NCBI RefSeq assembly: GCF_023667495.1
Contig: NZ_JAMOZL010000010.1
Span: forward strand, 62,001-126,000
DNA length: 64,000 nucleotides
Origin: Dyadobacter sp. MSC1_007
Lineage (GTDB): Bacteria > Bacteroidota > Bacteroidia > Cytophagales > Spirosomataceae
Reading direction: 5' to 3'
In this document: piece after piece, positions 9,664-19,057 of the stretch
How positions within the stretch are numbered: the stretch's first letter is position 1
Layout of the letters: every line of letters begins with the position of its first letter
Position numbers and translations under genes: made by a program
Notes under the pieces: model-generated
What the model was told of the DNA's origin: nothing
Database searches by the model: none
Seen by the model: only the letters and a program-made list of their open reading frames with translations

Positions 9664-9680
9664 ATTCAACCTTGTTGAAT
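9664..9680. promoter_or_regulatory. operator-like palindrome at the regulator's transcription start
   Basis: ATTCAAC-CTT-GTTGAAT is a perfect 7-3-7 inverted repeat starting two bases after the -7 box, so it covers the expected +1. A dimeric HTH protein bound here would block transcription. Autoregulation by the XRE-cupin protein encoded 44 bases downstream is the simplest inference. Confidence 0.6.
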
Positions 9681-9723
9681 GATATGAAACAAAGTGCCAA
9701 ATAAGTAAACAGGGTTGAAAATT

Positions 9724-10278
9724 ATGTTGATAGCCGAAGGGAATACGCTCAATATCGGAGACCGGATCAGGATATTGAGAACGAACCAGAAAAGAACATT
9801 GCAGGAGGTTGCCGATGGAAGCGATTTATCCAAAAGCATGATCTCCAAAATCGAAAACAACAAGACAGTGCCTTCGGTGGCCGCATTGGTGAAAATTGCG
9901 CAGGTGCTGGGTACCAACATTTCCAGCCTGCTGGAAACCGAGGAGTGGCTTAACGCTATTTTCACGGCGAGGCTTACGGCGGAGCAGAATCTGACGAAGA
10001 CGGAGAAGGGTTATTTCATTTATCCGTTCGGTACCGAGTACCATCAGAAAAAAATGCAGCCGATGCTTTTCGTAGCCAAAAAAGGCGAGGTCAAGCAGCA
10101 CGAACTTTCCCACGAGGGCGAGGAATTTATTTATGTAATTGAAGGAGAAATGAAAATGACAATGGGCGATGCCGAGTATCTTTTGAAAGCAGGCGACAGT
10201 ATGTATTTCAATTGCCTTCAAAAGCATGGCATTATGCCGGTTTCCGACGAAGTAAAATACCTGGACATTTTCGTATAG
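9724..10278 (+). CDS. XRE family transcriptional regulator with C-terminal cupin domain
   Basis: I prefer ATG 9724 over the in-frame TTG at 9715; both give the same protein bar three residues. Residues about 10-65 form an XRE helix-turn-helix (IGDRIRILRTNQKRTLQEVA, then SKSMISKIENNKTVPSVAAL). The C-terminal half is a cupin: HELSHEGEEFIYVIEGEMKM with conserved His and Glu, then LKAGDSMYFNCLQKHGI. Such proteins usually sense a small ligand through the cupin and control the adjacent catabolic operon. It is transcribed toward susC and diverges from the GH74 gene, so it is the natural local regulator of this locus. Confidence 0.85.
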   Translation: MLIAEGNTLNIGDRIRILRTNQKRTLQEVADGSDLSKSMISKIENNKTVPSVAALVKIAQVLGTNISSLLETEEWLNAIFTARLTAEQNLTKTEKGYFIYPFGTEYHQKKMQPMLFVAKKGEVKQHELSHEGEEFIYVIEGEMKMTMGDAEYLLKAGDSMYFNCLQKHGIMPVSDEVKYLDIFV

Positions 10279-10320
10279 ACCTTACCGTTTACATTTTTAT
10301 TGCTCCTGCACACACTGACA

Positions 10321-10340
10321 CGCTTTCCTTGTCGAAAGCG
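10321..10340 (+). terminator. hairpin after the XRE-cupin gene
   Basis: CGCTTTC-CTTGTC-GAAAGCG is a perfect 7-bp inverted repeat 42 bases past the regulator stop. No T-run follows directly (TTATTTTG comes 12 bases later), so it is a weak terminator or a partial-readthrough element. Confidence 0.4.
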
Positions 10341-10396
10341 GTACGAACGTTATTTTGTCTGTTTTGTATGCGCTGACCCGTCAGCAACGTAGCCTG

Positions 10397-10411
10397 CCCT
10401 ATGCCATAGGG
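10397..10411. promoter_or_regulatory. palindrome upstream of susC
   Basis: CCCTAT-GCC-ATAGGG is a perfect 6-3-6 inverted repeat 130 bases before the susC start. It has a size and spacer similar to the palindrome at 9664-9680 but an unrelated sequence, so a different regulator would be needed. Confidence 0.35.
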
Positions 10412-10540
10412 TTATCAGGAAAGTATTGTTTTCAAAATCTTATTCCGAACAGTGTTTAACCTGGCGGAACATGCTTGTCCCGACTTTCCGGTAGTCGCGC
10501 GCCTGGTATGGTACTGCCCGAACCTTAGCTTTAACAAAAC

Positions 10541-13500
10541 ATGAGAAATGCTATACCATACCCTCACGGGGGTAAACGGCTGCGCTTTCCCCTTTGGATC
10601 GCCGCCTGCCTCCTGATGATCAGTACTGTGGCTGTCGGTAACGATGAATTCCGGCCCAGCCCACATTCAATAAGGCCCGTCGACAAGGTTGTAAAAGGCA
10701 GGATTACAGATGAAAAAAGTCAACCGCTCGTGGGTGTTAATATTATTGTGAAAGGTACCTCAACCGGTACTGTTTCTGACGCGGATGGTAAATATGAGTT
10801 GAGTAATATCGCTGAAAACCAGGTTCTTGTCTTTTCATTCATCGGCTACATTCAGCAGGAGATCACGGTGAAGAACCAATCAACCATTGATATTCAGCTG
10901 ATTCCGAATGCCGAGCAACTGAGCGAAGTGGTGGTGGTGGGTTACGGTACTGTTCAGAAGAAAGACCTTACCGGCGCCATTGCAACCATTGCAGGCAAGG
11001 ATATTGAGCAAGGCTCGATCAATACGCCAGACAAGGCATTGCAGGGAAAAATAGCGGGTGTGCAGGTGAATACCAACTCTCATGCACCCGGCGGGGGAAT
11101 CTCCGTCCAGGTTCGGGGCACGGCCTCGCTGTCGGCCAGCGGCTCACCGTTGTACGTGATCGACGGCGTGCCGATCAGCACCGGCTTTCAAACGGGCGCT
11201 AGCAGCGATGCGGGCTCGTTTGGCGGCAATGCCAATCCGATGAACTCCATCGACCCATCCGATATTGAGTCGATCCAGATCCTGAAAGATGCCTCGGCTT
11301 CCGCCATTTACGGCTCCCGCGCTGCCAACGGCGTGGTGCTCGTCACGACCAGAAGAGGCAAAGCAGGGCAACAGCGGGTGGATTTTGAATATGCATTCGG
11401 GTTGCAGACCATCCGTAAGAAGCTAGGCTTCATGGATGCCACGCAATGGGCCACGCAGGTGAACGAGCGTGCTACGTTGCTCGGGCAGTCGCAGGTGTAC
11501 ACGCCTGCGCAAGTCGCGGGATTTGGCAAAGGCACCGACTGGCAAAGCGAAATTTATAACTCGGCGCCGAGGCAGAATTTCAAGCTGTCGTTCTCGGGCG
11601 GCGGGCCGAATGTGCGGTATATGCTGGCCGAAAACGTCACATTGCAGGACGGGATCATCCCAGGTTCGAATTTCAAGCGGTACGGCACTTCCATTAACGT
11701 CGATGCCGACGTAAGCAAGAAGCTCAGGGTAGGGGAAAGCCTCCTGTTTACCATGACGGACGAGAACGTAGTGCCCACAGATACCAAAGGTTACGAGGGT
11801 ATTTCCAATGTGGTGGATGCCGTGTTCGAGGCGCCACCTACCATTCCGGCCCGCGATGAGTTCGGGCAGGTCAATAACCTGCGCAATTTTCCAATGGGGG
11901 GTGGACTCGAAAACCCGCTGACCATGACAGAGAAATACCGCCAGCTTAGCAATACCATGCGTATCCTGGGCAACGTCTACGCCGAGTACAGCATTATTCC
12001 GGGCCTCGACCTGAGCGTCCGTTTCGGTGCGGACATCCGTGACTGGAAGTTCCACCAATACTTTCCGATCGGCTCCGAGGCTGCGGCGGGAGCGAATGGC
12101 AAGGCGCGGCAGATCGGAGTCCGCAATCTCAATTTCACCAATGCCAGTACGCTTACCTGGTCTAAATCCTTCGCCGACATTCACAACCTTAAAATTCTGG
12201 GAGGATTTACATATCAAAAAGAGAAAAACGAAACCATGGACGCCTCTTCGTTCGGCTTTCCGAGCGACATTTTTGAGTACTATAACCTCGGCCTTGGCAG
12301 CAGTCCGCAGGCGCCGGGCAGTAATATGAATGAATGGACGCTCATTTCGTACCTGGGGCGGTTGAACTACTCTTTGAAGGACAAATACCTGTTCACGGCT
12401 TCCGTACGGGCCGATGGTTCTTCCAAATTCGGGGTTAATAACAAATATGGCGTGTTCCCGGCCGTAGCATTCGGCTGGCAGCTCGGAGATGAGAAGTTTA
12501 TCCGCGATCTGGATGTATTCGACCAGCTGAAATTCCGGGCGAGTTATGGCAAAACAGGTAATGAAGCAATTGGTGTTTACCGGTCGCTATCGCTGCTGGG
12601 AACGTCTTTCGGCACGCGCAGCTCCTACATTTTCGGCGGTGCCCGTTTCCCGATTGCGTTTCCTTCTAATATTGCCAATCCTGATCTGAGCTGGGAGAAA
12701 ACAGGCGAGTTCAATGTAGGCCTCGATGCCGCGGTACTGAATGGAAGGCTGAGTTTTACAGTCGATTATTACCACAAAAAGACGACCGACCTGCTCCTGG
12801 ACGTGCCCGTCCCTTCCCAAACCGGCTACGGAAGTGTGCTGAAAAACACGGGCGCAATGCTGAACAAGGGTTGGGAATTCGGCATCAACAGCGTCAATAC
12901 CAGTGGCAAGCTTGCCTGGACGACCAACTTTAATATTTCATTTAACAAAAACGAAATCCTCTCGTTGGGTGGCGCCGAATACCTGTATTCGGGCTGGGTA
13001 GGCGGTGCTAATGTGAACCCGCACGCCAAAAACACGGTGCGACTTCAACCTGGGCATACAGTCGGTGAGTTTTATGGCTCGGTGTATGAGGGGATCTGGC
13101 GTTCGAAAGAAGAAATCAAGGAGGTAGGAACCATGCCTGCCGCCAAACCGGGCGATATCCGGTATAAGGATGTGAATGGCGACGGCAAGTACGATACTGA
13201 GCTGGACGATGTTTTCCTTGGCAGTCCGCTCCCGAAATTCAGCTACGGCCTCACCAACGATCTTTCCTTCGGCCCGCTAAGCCTGCACGTATTCGTGTAC
13301 GGTATGCAGGGCAACAAGGTACTCAATCTTGCCGCACAGCAATATGTGCTCGATGGTATCGGCGTTTCGGCCAAACGGCTCGGCCGATGGTCGCCCGAAA
13401 ACCCGAACGGCAACATTCCCGCAGCCAGCGCTTCGCACCCGCAGCGCGTGAGCTCATTCCTGGTCGAGGACGGCTCTTTCCTGCGTATTCAGAATGTGTC

Positions 13501-13708
13501 GCTGAGCTATAAAATTCCAGGGTTCGTCAGTTTTGTCAAGAATGCGCGAATAGGCATTGGCGTCGATAACCTGGCTTTGCTGACGAAATATTCAGGGTAT
13601 GATCCGGAGGTGAACTCTTTCGGCAGCAGCAATACCACCAAAGGAATGGACCGGTTTGGGTATCCGTCGTCGCGGACCTACCGGGTGGAAATCAAACTTG
13701 GATTTTAA
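10541..13708 (+). CDS. SusC/RagA-type TonB-dependent outer-membrane receptor
   Basis: 1055 residues. A signal sequence (residues 12-33) is followed by a CarboxypepD_reg-like domain (about 50-125; VKGRITDEKSQPLVGVNI), the SusC signature around VVVGYGTVQKKDLTGAI, the plug (GKIAGVQVNTN, VIDGVPI, IESIQILKDASASAIYGSRA) and a 22-strand barrel ending in an aromatic strand (RTYRVEIKLGF). It forms the glycan import channel with the SusD protein encoded next, powered by TonB-ExbBD. The stop shares a base with the next ATG (TAATG), so the two are translationally coupled. The DNA is GC-rich: 36 of 60 bases in line 12001-12060. Confidence 0.93.
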   Translation: MRNAIPYPHGGKRLRFPLWIAACLLMISTVAVGNDEFRPSPHSIRPVDKVVKGRITDEKSQPLVGVNIIVKGTSTGTVSDADGKYELSNIAENQVLVFSFIGYIQQEITVKNQSTIDIQLIPNAEQLSEVVVVGYGTVQKKDLTGAIATIAGKDIEQGSINTPDKALQGKIAGVQVNTNSHAPGGGISVQVRGTASLSASGSPLYVIDGVPISTGFQTGASSDAGSFGGNANPMNSIDPSDIESIQILKDASASAIYGSRAANGVVLVTTRRGKAGQQRVDFEYAFGLQTIRKKLGFMDATQWATQVNERATLLGQSQVYTPAQVAGFGKGTDWQSEIYNSAPRQNFKLSFSGGGPNVRYMLAENVTLQDGIIPGSNFKRYGTSINVDADVSKKLRVGESLLFTMTDENVVPTDTKGYEGISNVVDAVFEAPPTIPARDEFGQVNNLRNFPMGGGLENPLTMTEKYRQLSNTMRILGNVYAEYSIIPGLDLSVRFGADIRDWKFHQYFPIGSEAAAGANGKARQIGVRNLNFTNASTLTWSKSFADIHNLKILGGFTYQKEKNETMDASSFGFPSDIFEYYNLGLGSSPQAPGSNMNEWTLISYLGRLNYSLKDKYLFTASVRADGSSKFGVNNKYGVFPAVAFGWQLGDEKFIRDLDVFDQLKFRASYGKTGNEAIGVYRSLSLLGTSFGTRSSYIFGGARFPIAFPSNIANPDLSWEKTGEFNVGLDAAVLNGRLSFTVDYYHKKTTDLLLDVPVPSQTGYGSVLKNTGAMLNKGWEFGINSVNTSGKLAWTTNFNISFNKNEILSLGGAEYLYSGWVGGANVNPHAKNTVRLQPGHTVGEFYGSVYEGIWRSKEEIKEVGTMPAAKPGDIRYKDVNGDGKYDTELDDVFLGSPLPKFSYGLTNDLSFGPLSLHVFVYGMQGNKVLNLAAQQYVLDGIGVSAKRLGRWSPENPNGNIPAASASHPQRVSSFLVEDGSFLRIQNVSLSYKIPGFVSFVKNARIGIGVDNLALLTKYSGYDPEVNSFGSSNTTKGMDRFGYPSSRTYRVEIKLGF

Positions 13709-15282
13709 TGCAAAACCCGCAAACTCACATGATCCGATTTATTAAAAAAGCTAAATACAGCGTGGTGGCGGTTGCCATCACCGCATTGGCCCTGCTGGGA
13801 GGAAGCAGCTGCGAAAACGCACTGCAGGAAAAAGTTTACAGCCAGGTCGCTACCGATGATTTTTACAAAACCCTCGACCAGGCGCAACTCGCATTGAACG
13901 GCGTTTATAACTATCTGTGGAATGATAACTATCGTGACGGCCAATGGGTTACCCTGGGTGATGTGACCGCATTTACCCTCATCGGCGGCGGCTCGGCCAA
14001 TGGCTCCGGCGACCGCTCCGGTATTCAAAACGAATGGAATACCTATTCCTGGACGCCCGACGCGGTCGAGCTCGTGACGGCCTGGGACTACTTTTATCAG
14101 GTGATCAACCGGGCTAATACGCTGATAGACAAAATGGAAGTGGCCGAGTTTCAGGGAAAAGACAAGGTGCTGGGTGAAGCCAAATTCCTGCGTGCATTCT
14201 TTTATTTCAACCTGGTGAGGATATTCGGCGGTGTGCCGCTGCATGTGAAAGCTACCACCGATCTAAGCGAGGTAGATAAGCCCAAAAGCTCGGAAGAGGA
14301 GGTGTATGCGCAGATTGTGAGCGATCTCAACGCGGCGGTAGAGTTATTGAGCCCACTTAATAAGGCCGACATTACGGCTGGTCGTGCTACGGCCATTTCG
14401 GCTACGGCATTGCTTGCGAAGGTCTATTTGCAGCAGCGGAAATGGAAAGAAGCGGCCGAGCAGGCTAAAAAAGTGATGGACGCCGGAGTTTTTAGTTTGT
14501 TTGAAGATTATGAAAACATCAATAACCCGGATTTTCAGAACAGCAAAGAACACATTTTCTCCATTCAACACGGCGGTAACGGCAACAGCACTTCGCAGAT
14601 GTACCAAACGCGGATGATCTATCTGTTCGGACCGCCGGCCCAAACCATCAAGGGGGTCAATGTCCAGTTCCATGTTTTGAAAGACCTGGTCATTTTCCAG
14701 GCACAGAAATCATTCTTTTCTGAAACACCCGATACTTACCGCAAATGGCAGTCGGTGCGGCAAAAGATGCCTTATTATTACAAAAACGGCATTAAAGAAC
14801 TCGTTCGGGACACGGTTACCATGTACGCGCCATTTTTGACCAAGTTTCACCGGATAGATTTCGCCACCGGCTACCTTAAAGAAGGAGTAAACTATCCGCT
14901 GATCCGCTACGCCGATATGCTGCTGACTTATGCCGAAGCAATTAACGAAACCGAAGGCCCAACGGCGGCGGCGTTCGAGGCATTGAACCAGGTGAGACGA
15001 CGGGCAAGGGCGGTGGGAACGGCTTTCGAGCAGCCCGCGACGGTCTATCCCGATCTGAAAGGGTTGACGAAGGAACAGTTTCGTGACGCGGTGCTGAAAG
15101 AGCGTGCACAGGAGTTTGTAGGTGAAGGGCATTACCGCTGGGACCTGATCCGGCATAACCGTTTGATCACTACCGCCCAGGCGAACGGCGTAACGGCCGC
15201 AGCCGAAAAACATAACCTTTTTCCCATACCGACCCAGCAGATCAGCCGCAACGGTCAACTTAAACAGAATCCCGGATACTAA
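13708..15282 (+). CDS. SusD/RagB family nutrient-binding lipoprotein
   Basis: 524 residues. The ATG at 13708 overlaps the susC stop; a second ATG at 13729 gives a more compact signal peptide. Both lead to a lipobox LLGGSSC, so the mature protein is a lipid-anchored surface protein. Family features include an N-terminal SusD-like segment (ATDDFYKTLDQAQLALNGVY), TPR-like helices (RAFFYFNLVRIFGGVPL) and the C-terminal block YPLIRYADMLLTYAEAINE ending in PIPTQQISRN-type residues. It captures the oligosaccharide for the partner SusC. At about 520 residues it is of usual length. Confidence 0.93.
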   Translation: MQNPQTHMIRFIKKAKYSVVAVAITALALLGGSSCENALQEKVYSQVATDDFYKTLDQAQLALNGVYNYLWNDNYRDGQWVTLGDVTAFTLIGGGSANGSGDRSGIQNEWNTYSWTPDAVELVTAWDYFYQVINRANTLIDKMEVAEFQGKDKVLGEAKFLRAFFYFNLVRIFGGVPLHVKATTDLSEVDKPKSSEEEVYAQIVSDLNAAVELLSPLNKADITAGRATAISATALLAKVYLQQRKWKEAAEQAKKVMDAGVFSLFEDYENINNPDFQNSKEHIFSIQHGGNGNSTSQMYQTRMIYLFGPPAQTIKGVNVQFHVLKDLVIFQAQKSFFSETPDTYRKWQSVRQKMPYYYKNGIKELVRDTVTMYAPFLTKFHRIDFATGYLKEGVNYPLIRYADMLLTYAEAINETEGPTAAAFEALNQVRRRARAVGTAFEQPATVYPDLKGLTKEQFRDAVLKERAQEFVGEGHYRWDLIRHNRLITTAQANGVTAAAEKHNLFPIPTQQISRNGQLKQNPGY

Positions 15283-15306
15283 TTTTTATCGCTTAAATAC
15301 AGTCCC

Positions 15307-17004
15307 ATGTTTTTCAAAAAAACCAAGCTTGCCCTGCTCCACGCTGCCACCCTGGGCACGGCATTGTCCACTCCTGTTTTCAGTCAGCAGCAGCCTGTCA
15401 GTATAGAGGTCAATCTGACAAAAGTAAAGGCCCCTATGCAGCCAATCTGGGCGTTTTTTGGCTACGACGAGCCGAACTATACCTATATGAAAGACGGCAA
15501 AAAGCTGCTGACAGAGATCTCGCAGTTGAGTAAAGTACCCGTGTATGTACGTGCTCACAGCCTGCTCGTGACGGGCGATGGCGAAGCGGCACTCAAATGG
15601 GGCTCGACTAATGCCTATACCGAAGACGCCCAGGGCAAACCGGTTTACGACTGGAAGATTGTCGACAAGATTTTCGACACTTACATCGAAAGAGGTATGA
15701 AACCCATTGCCCAGATCGGGTTTATGCCGCAGGCGTTGTCCTCGAAACCCGAACCTTACCGCCACAACTGGAAGCCGGGGGATAAATACAACGACATTTA
15801 CCTCGGCTGGGCTTATCCTCCCAATGATTACAACAAATGGGCTGAGCTGGTGTACCAATGGGTGAAGCATTCGGTGGCCCGCTATGGAAAGAAAGAAGTC
15901 GAAAGCTGGTACTGGGAGCTTTGGAATGAACCGAACATCAGTTACTGGAAAGGCACTGTGGATGAATATATTAAGCTATACGACTACACTGCCGACGCGG
16001 TAAAACGCGCATTGCCTACCGCCAAAATGGGAGGCCCGGAAGTAACTGGCCCGTCGTGGGACAAATCCGAAGTTTTCATGCGGAAATTCCTCGACCACGT
16101 AACCAGCGGCAAAAACTACGTAACCGGCAAAACCGGCACGCCCATCGATTTCATAACCTACCATGCCAAAGGCGCGCCCAAGATCGTGGACGGGCATGTG
16201 CAAATGAACATGGGCACGCAGCTGCGCGATTTGGACAAAGGTTTCGAGATCGTGGCTTCCTACCCGGCGCTCAAAAAGCTGCCGATCATCATCGGCGAAT
16301 CCGATCCGGAAGGCTGTGCGGCCTGTTCGGAGGATGTGAGCCCGCAGAATGCCTACCGGAATGGTACCATGTATTCGAGCTACACGGCGGCTTCTTTTGC
16401 ACGGAAATACGAACTGGCTGAGGCGCGGGGCGTGAATTTGCTGGGCGCGGTGAGCTGGTCATTCGAGTTTGAGGACCAGGCCTGGTTCCGCGGCTTCCGC
16501 GATCTGGCTACTAATGGTGTCGACAAACCGGTACTGAACGTGTTCCGGATGTTTGGCATGATGGAAGGCAACCGGGTGGAAGTGAAACAGGACCTGGCCT
16601 ACGATTTCAAAAGGGTTAGGGATGAAAGTGTTCGTAAAGAGGCGGATATCAATGGCATTGCTTCTAAAAGCGGCAACTCGGCAGCGGTAATGGTCTGGAA
16701 CTACCACGACGACAATGTGCCGTCGCCCGACGCGACCGTGAAGGTGTCGGTACAGGGGCTTCCGTCGCAGAAAATGATGCTGTACCACTACCGCATCGAC
16801 AAAGAGAACAGCAATTCGTACGAAGCGTGGAAAGCCATGGGATCGCCCAAGCAGCCGACGGCGGAACAGATCAGGCTACTGGAAAAGGCCGGTCAGCTTG
16901 CATTGCTTACCTCGCCGCAATGGATCGAACCTAAGAACGGTAAAGCAACCGTGGAAATACAGCTGCCGCGTCAGGCGGTTTCGCTGCTGCATTTCAAGTG
17001 GTAG
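15307..17004 (+). CDS. GH39-type glycoside hydrolase (beta-xylosidase-like)
   Basis: 565 residues with a signal peptide ending near VFSQ (residue 27), so periplasmic or surface. A TIM-barrel follows. The clan GH-A acid/base motif is clear: WELWNEPN with Glu208. The likely nucleophile is Glu331 in IIIGESDPEGCAAC; the Cys pair just after it is unusual. A C-terminal beta-sandwich (from about 450) fits GH39 architecture. It starts 24 bases after the susD stop in the same operon and probably removes xylose or related side residues from imported oligosaccharides. Specificity inside GH39 cannot be read from sequence. Confidence 0.75.
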   Translation: MFFKKTKLALLHAATLGTALSTPVFSQQQPVSIEVNLTKVKAPMQPIWAFFGYDEPNYTYMKDGKKLLTEISQLSKVPVYVRAHSLLVTGDGEAALKWGSTNAYTEDAQGKPVYDWKIVDKIFDTYIERGMKPIAQIGFMPQALSSKPEPYRHNWKPGDKYNDIYLGWAYPPNDYNKWAELVYQWVKHSVARYGKKEVESWYWELWNEPNISYWKGTVDEYIKLYDYTADAVKRALPTAKMGGPEVTGPSWDKSEVFMRKFLDHVTSGKNYVTGKTGTPIDFITYHAKGAPKIVDGHVQMNMGTQLRDLDKGFEIVASYPALKKLPIIIGESDPEGCAACSEDVSPQNAYRNGTMYSSYTAASFARKYELAEARGVNLLGAVSWSFEFEDQAWFRGFRDLATNGVDKPVLNVFRMFGMMEGNRVEVKQDLAYDFKRVRDESVRKEADINGIASKSGNSAAVMVWNYHDDNVPSPDATVKVSVQGLPSQKMMLYHYRIDKENSNSYEAWKAMGSPKQPTAEQIRLLEKAGQLALLTSPQWIEPKNGKATVEIQLPRQAVSLLHFKW

Positions 17005-17055
17005 GAAAGGTGGCCGCTTTTATTAGAAAATGATATTGGTTTAAAATGTATATAA

Positions 17056-18225
17056 ATGAAAATCAAAAGAATAACTGCCAAATTATATAAATGGACAGGC
17101 CCGGTGCTGACGACCAACACCGTATTTGCAACGCCCCTCAGTCCCATTCATTCTCAAAGCGATTCGCAGGCCGCCTTCCGGTTTTTCAGCTGGCTGGTGG
17201 TGGAGTTGGAAACCGACGAAGGGCATATCGGCTACGGCAATGCAGGACTTAGCCCGGATGTGACCAAAGCCGTGATCGACAGCAAACTGACGCCAATTTT
17301 ACTAGACGAAAACCCTTTGAATACCGAATACCTTTTCGAGAAAATGTACCGCTCGACGGTTGCCTTTGGCAGGAAAGGTACGGTAATCGCCGCGATCAGC
17401 GCCATTGATATTGCTCTTTGGGATATCAAAGGGAAGGTGATGAACCAGCCCGTGTTCATGCTCATGGGCGGGCGCACAACCCCCGACATTGAGACCTATT
17501 ACAGCCGCCTCTACACCCGCGATCTGGATAGCCTGCAAGCCGAAGCCGTGCATTATAAAGAACAGGGCTTTTCGGGAATGAAACTGCGCTGCGGCTATCC
17601 GCTGACGGAAGGTGTGGCAGGGATGCGCAAGAATGTGGAGATGGTGAAAGTGGTGCGCGAGGCGGTGGGCGACGATATTAATGTAATGCTGGAAGGTTAT
17701 ATGGGTTTCAACCTGGCCTATGCGAAGCAATTCCTGAAAGCGCTGGAACCGTACAACCTGCGGTGGGCCGAAGAACTGCTGTTGCCGGATGAGATCCACA
17801 ATTTTGCCAAACTACGCAACTACACCGACATTCCGCTTTCGGGCGGAGAGCATGAATACACGCGCTACGGCTTCCACGACCTGTTGCAAACGGGCGCATT
17901 GGACATTTTTCAGTTCGATACCAACCGGGTAGGAGGGTTTACGGAAGCTCAGAAAATTTGTAATATGGCCCTGGCGCATGGTGTGGAAGTGATCCCGCAC
18001 GGCGGGCAAATGCACAACCTGCACGTGGTACTGAGCTCATTCGCGAGCCCGATGGCCGAGTATTTCCCGCAAACGGAGATCGAGGTAGGGAACGAAATGT
18101 TCTGGTACATTTTCGACGGAGAAGCGATTGCGGAAAACGGGCGCGTGCAGCTGAGCGATACATTGCCAGGTGTGGGCCTGAGCCTGAAAACAGAAGGCCT
18201 CGAACATTTTATCATTACCGAATAA
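17056..18225 (+). CDS. enolase-superfamily sugar-acid dehydratase (mandelate racemase/rhamnonate dehydratase-like)
   Basis: 389 residues, cytosolic. The three Mg2+ ligands are visible: Glu213 (MLEGYM), Glu239 (RWAEELLLP) and Glu265 (LSGGEHEY). A general-base His315 (VIPHGGQMH) pairs with Asp288 (FQFDTNRVGG). This His-Asp dyad and the sequence around GMRKNVEMVKVVREAVGDD look most like L-rhamnonate dehydratase and related acid-sugar dehydratases. The reaction would be loss of water from an aldonate to a 2-keto-3-deoxy acid. The exact sugar is not determined. It sits 51 bases after the GH39 gene and leads the catabolic block. Confidence 0.78.
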   Translation: MKIKRITAKLYKWTGPVLTTNTVFATPLSPIHSQSDSQAAFRFFSWLVVELETDEGHIGYGNAGLSPDVTKAVIDSKLTPILLDENPLNTEYLFEKMYRSTVAFGRKGTVIAAISAIDIALWDIKGKVMNQPVFMLMGGRTTPDIETYYSRLYTRDLDSLQAEAVHYKEQGFSGMKLRCGYPLTEGVAGMRKNVEMVKVVREAVGDDINVMLEGYMGFNLAYAKQFLKALEPYNLRWAEELLLPDEIHNFAKLRNYTDIPLSGGEHEYTRYGFHDLLQTGALDIFQFDTNRVGGFTEAQKICNMALAHGVEVIPHGGQMHNLHVVLSSFASPMAEYFPQTEIEVGNEMFWYIFDGEAIAENGRVQLSDTLPGVGLSLKTEGLEHFIITE

Positions 18226-18230
18226 GCACT

Positions 18231-19022
18231 ATGGAAACGCTAACTATGCAACAAAGCATTCTCGACCTTTTCAAACTGCATGGCCAAACCGCGCTGGTCG
18301 TGGGTGGTAACCGCGGCCTGGGGCTGGCGATGGCCAAAGCCCTGGCGGAAGCAGGCGCCAATATCGTGATCGCAGCGCGCGACGAGGCGGTGAACAGGGA
18401 ATCGGAGCAGTTGCTCAAAGATACTTATGATGTGAACTGCATCAGCGTCAGTTGCGACGTAACCTCCGAGCAGCACATTAAAACAGCGGTCAAAATGGCC
18501 GTCGATACATTTGGAAAAATCGATATCCTCGTCAATTCGGCGGGAATCAACATCCGCGGGCCCATTGAGGCGCTTTCCCTGGATGATTTCAACAAAGTCC
18601 AGAGCGTAAATGTGACCGGAACCTGGCTGGCTTGCCGGGAGGTAGTGCCCGTGATGAAAGAAAACGGTTACGGCCGCATCATTAACATCGGTTCCATGCT
18701 CGCGCTCACGGCCATACCCGAGCGTACGCCCTATGCGACGAGCAAGGGGGCCATTTTGCAGCTCACCCGCTCGCTGGCGATGGAAGTAGCGCTCGATGGG
18801 ATTACCGTGAACGCGATCCTGCCGGGCCCGTTCGCCACCGACCTCAACCTGCCCCTCATTAACGATCCGGAAAAATACAAAGCATTCATCTCCAAAATCC
18901 CGATGGGCCGCTGGGGCGAGCTCCATGAGATCGGCGGCATTGCATTGTACCTGGCCAGCAAAGCATCCAGCTATTCCACCGGCGGCTGCTTTTCGATAGA
19001 CGGTGGTTGGGTAACGCAGTGA
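18231..19022 (+). CDS. SDR family sugar-acid dehydrogenase (KduD/gluconate-5-dehydrogenase-like)
   Basis: 263 residues. The NAD(P) motif VVGGNRGLGLAMAKALAEAG replaces the usual TGxxxGIG with GGNRGLG. NSAGINIRG is the N-S-A-G motif, Ser in NIGSMLAL is catalytic, and YATSK is the Y-x-x-x-K pair. The C-terminus ends SIDGGWVTQ as in classical SDRs. ATG 18231 lies six bases after the dehydratase stop; ATG 18246 is an alternative. In diketo-hydrolase pathways an SDR oxidises the 2-keto-3-deoxy acid at C4, and this position between a dehydratase and an FAH-family gene fits that role. Confidence 0.8.
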   Translation: METLTMQQSILDLFKLHGQTALVVGGNRGLGLAMAKALAEAGANIVIAARDEAVNRESEQLLKDTYDVNCISVSCDVTSEQHIKTAVKMAVDTFGKIDILVNSAGINIRGPIEALSLDDFNKVQSVNVTGTWLACREVVPVMKENGYGRIINIGSMLALTAIPERTPYATSKGAILQLTRSLAMEVALDGITVNAILPGPFATDLNLPLINDPEKYKAFISKIPMGRWGELHEIGGIALYLASKASSYSTGGCFSIDGGWVTQ

Positions 19023-19057
19023 TATGCAGGGTTTTTAAAAATTATTAATGCAAAAAA

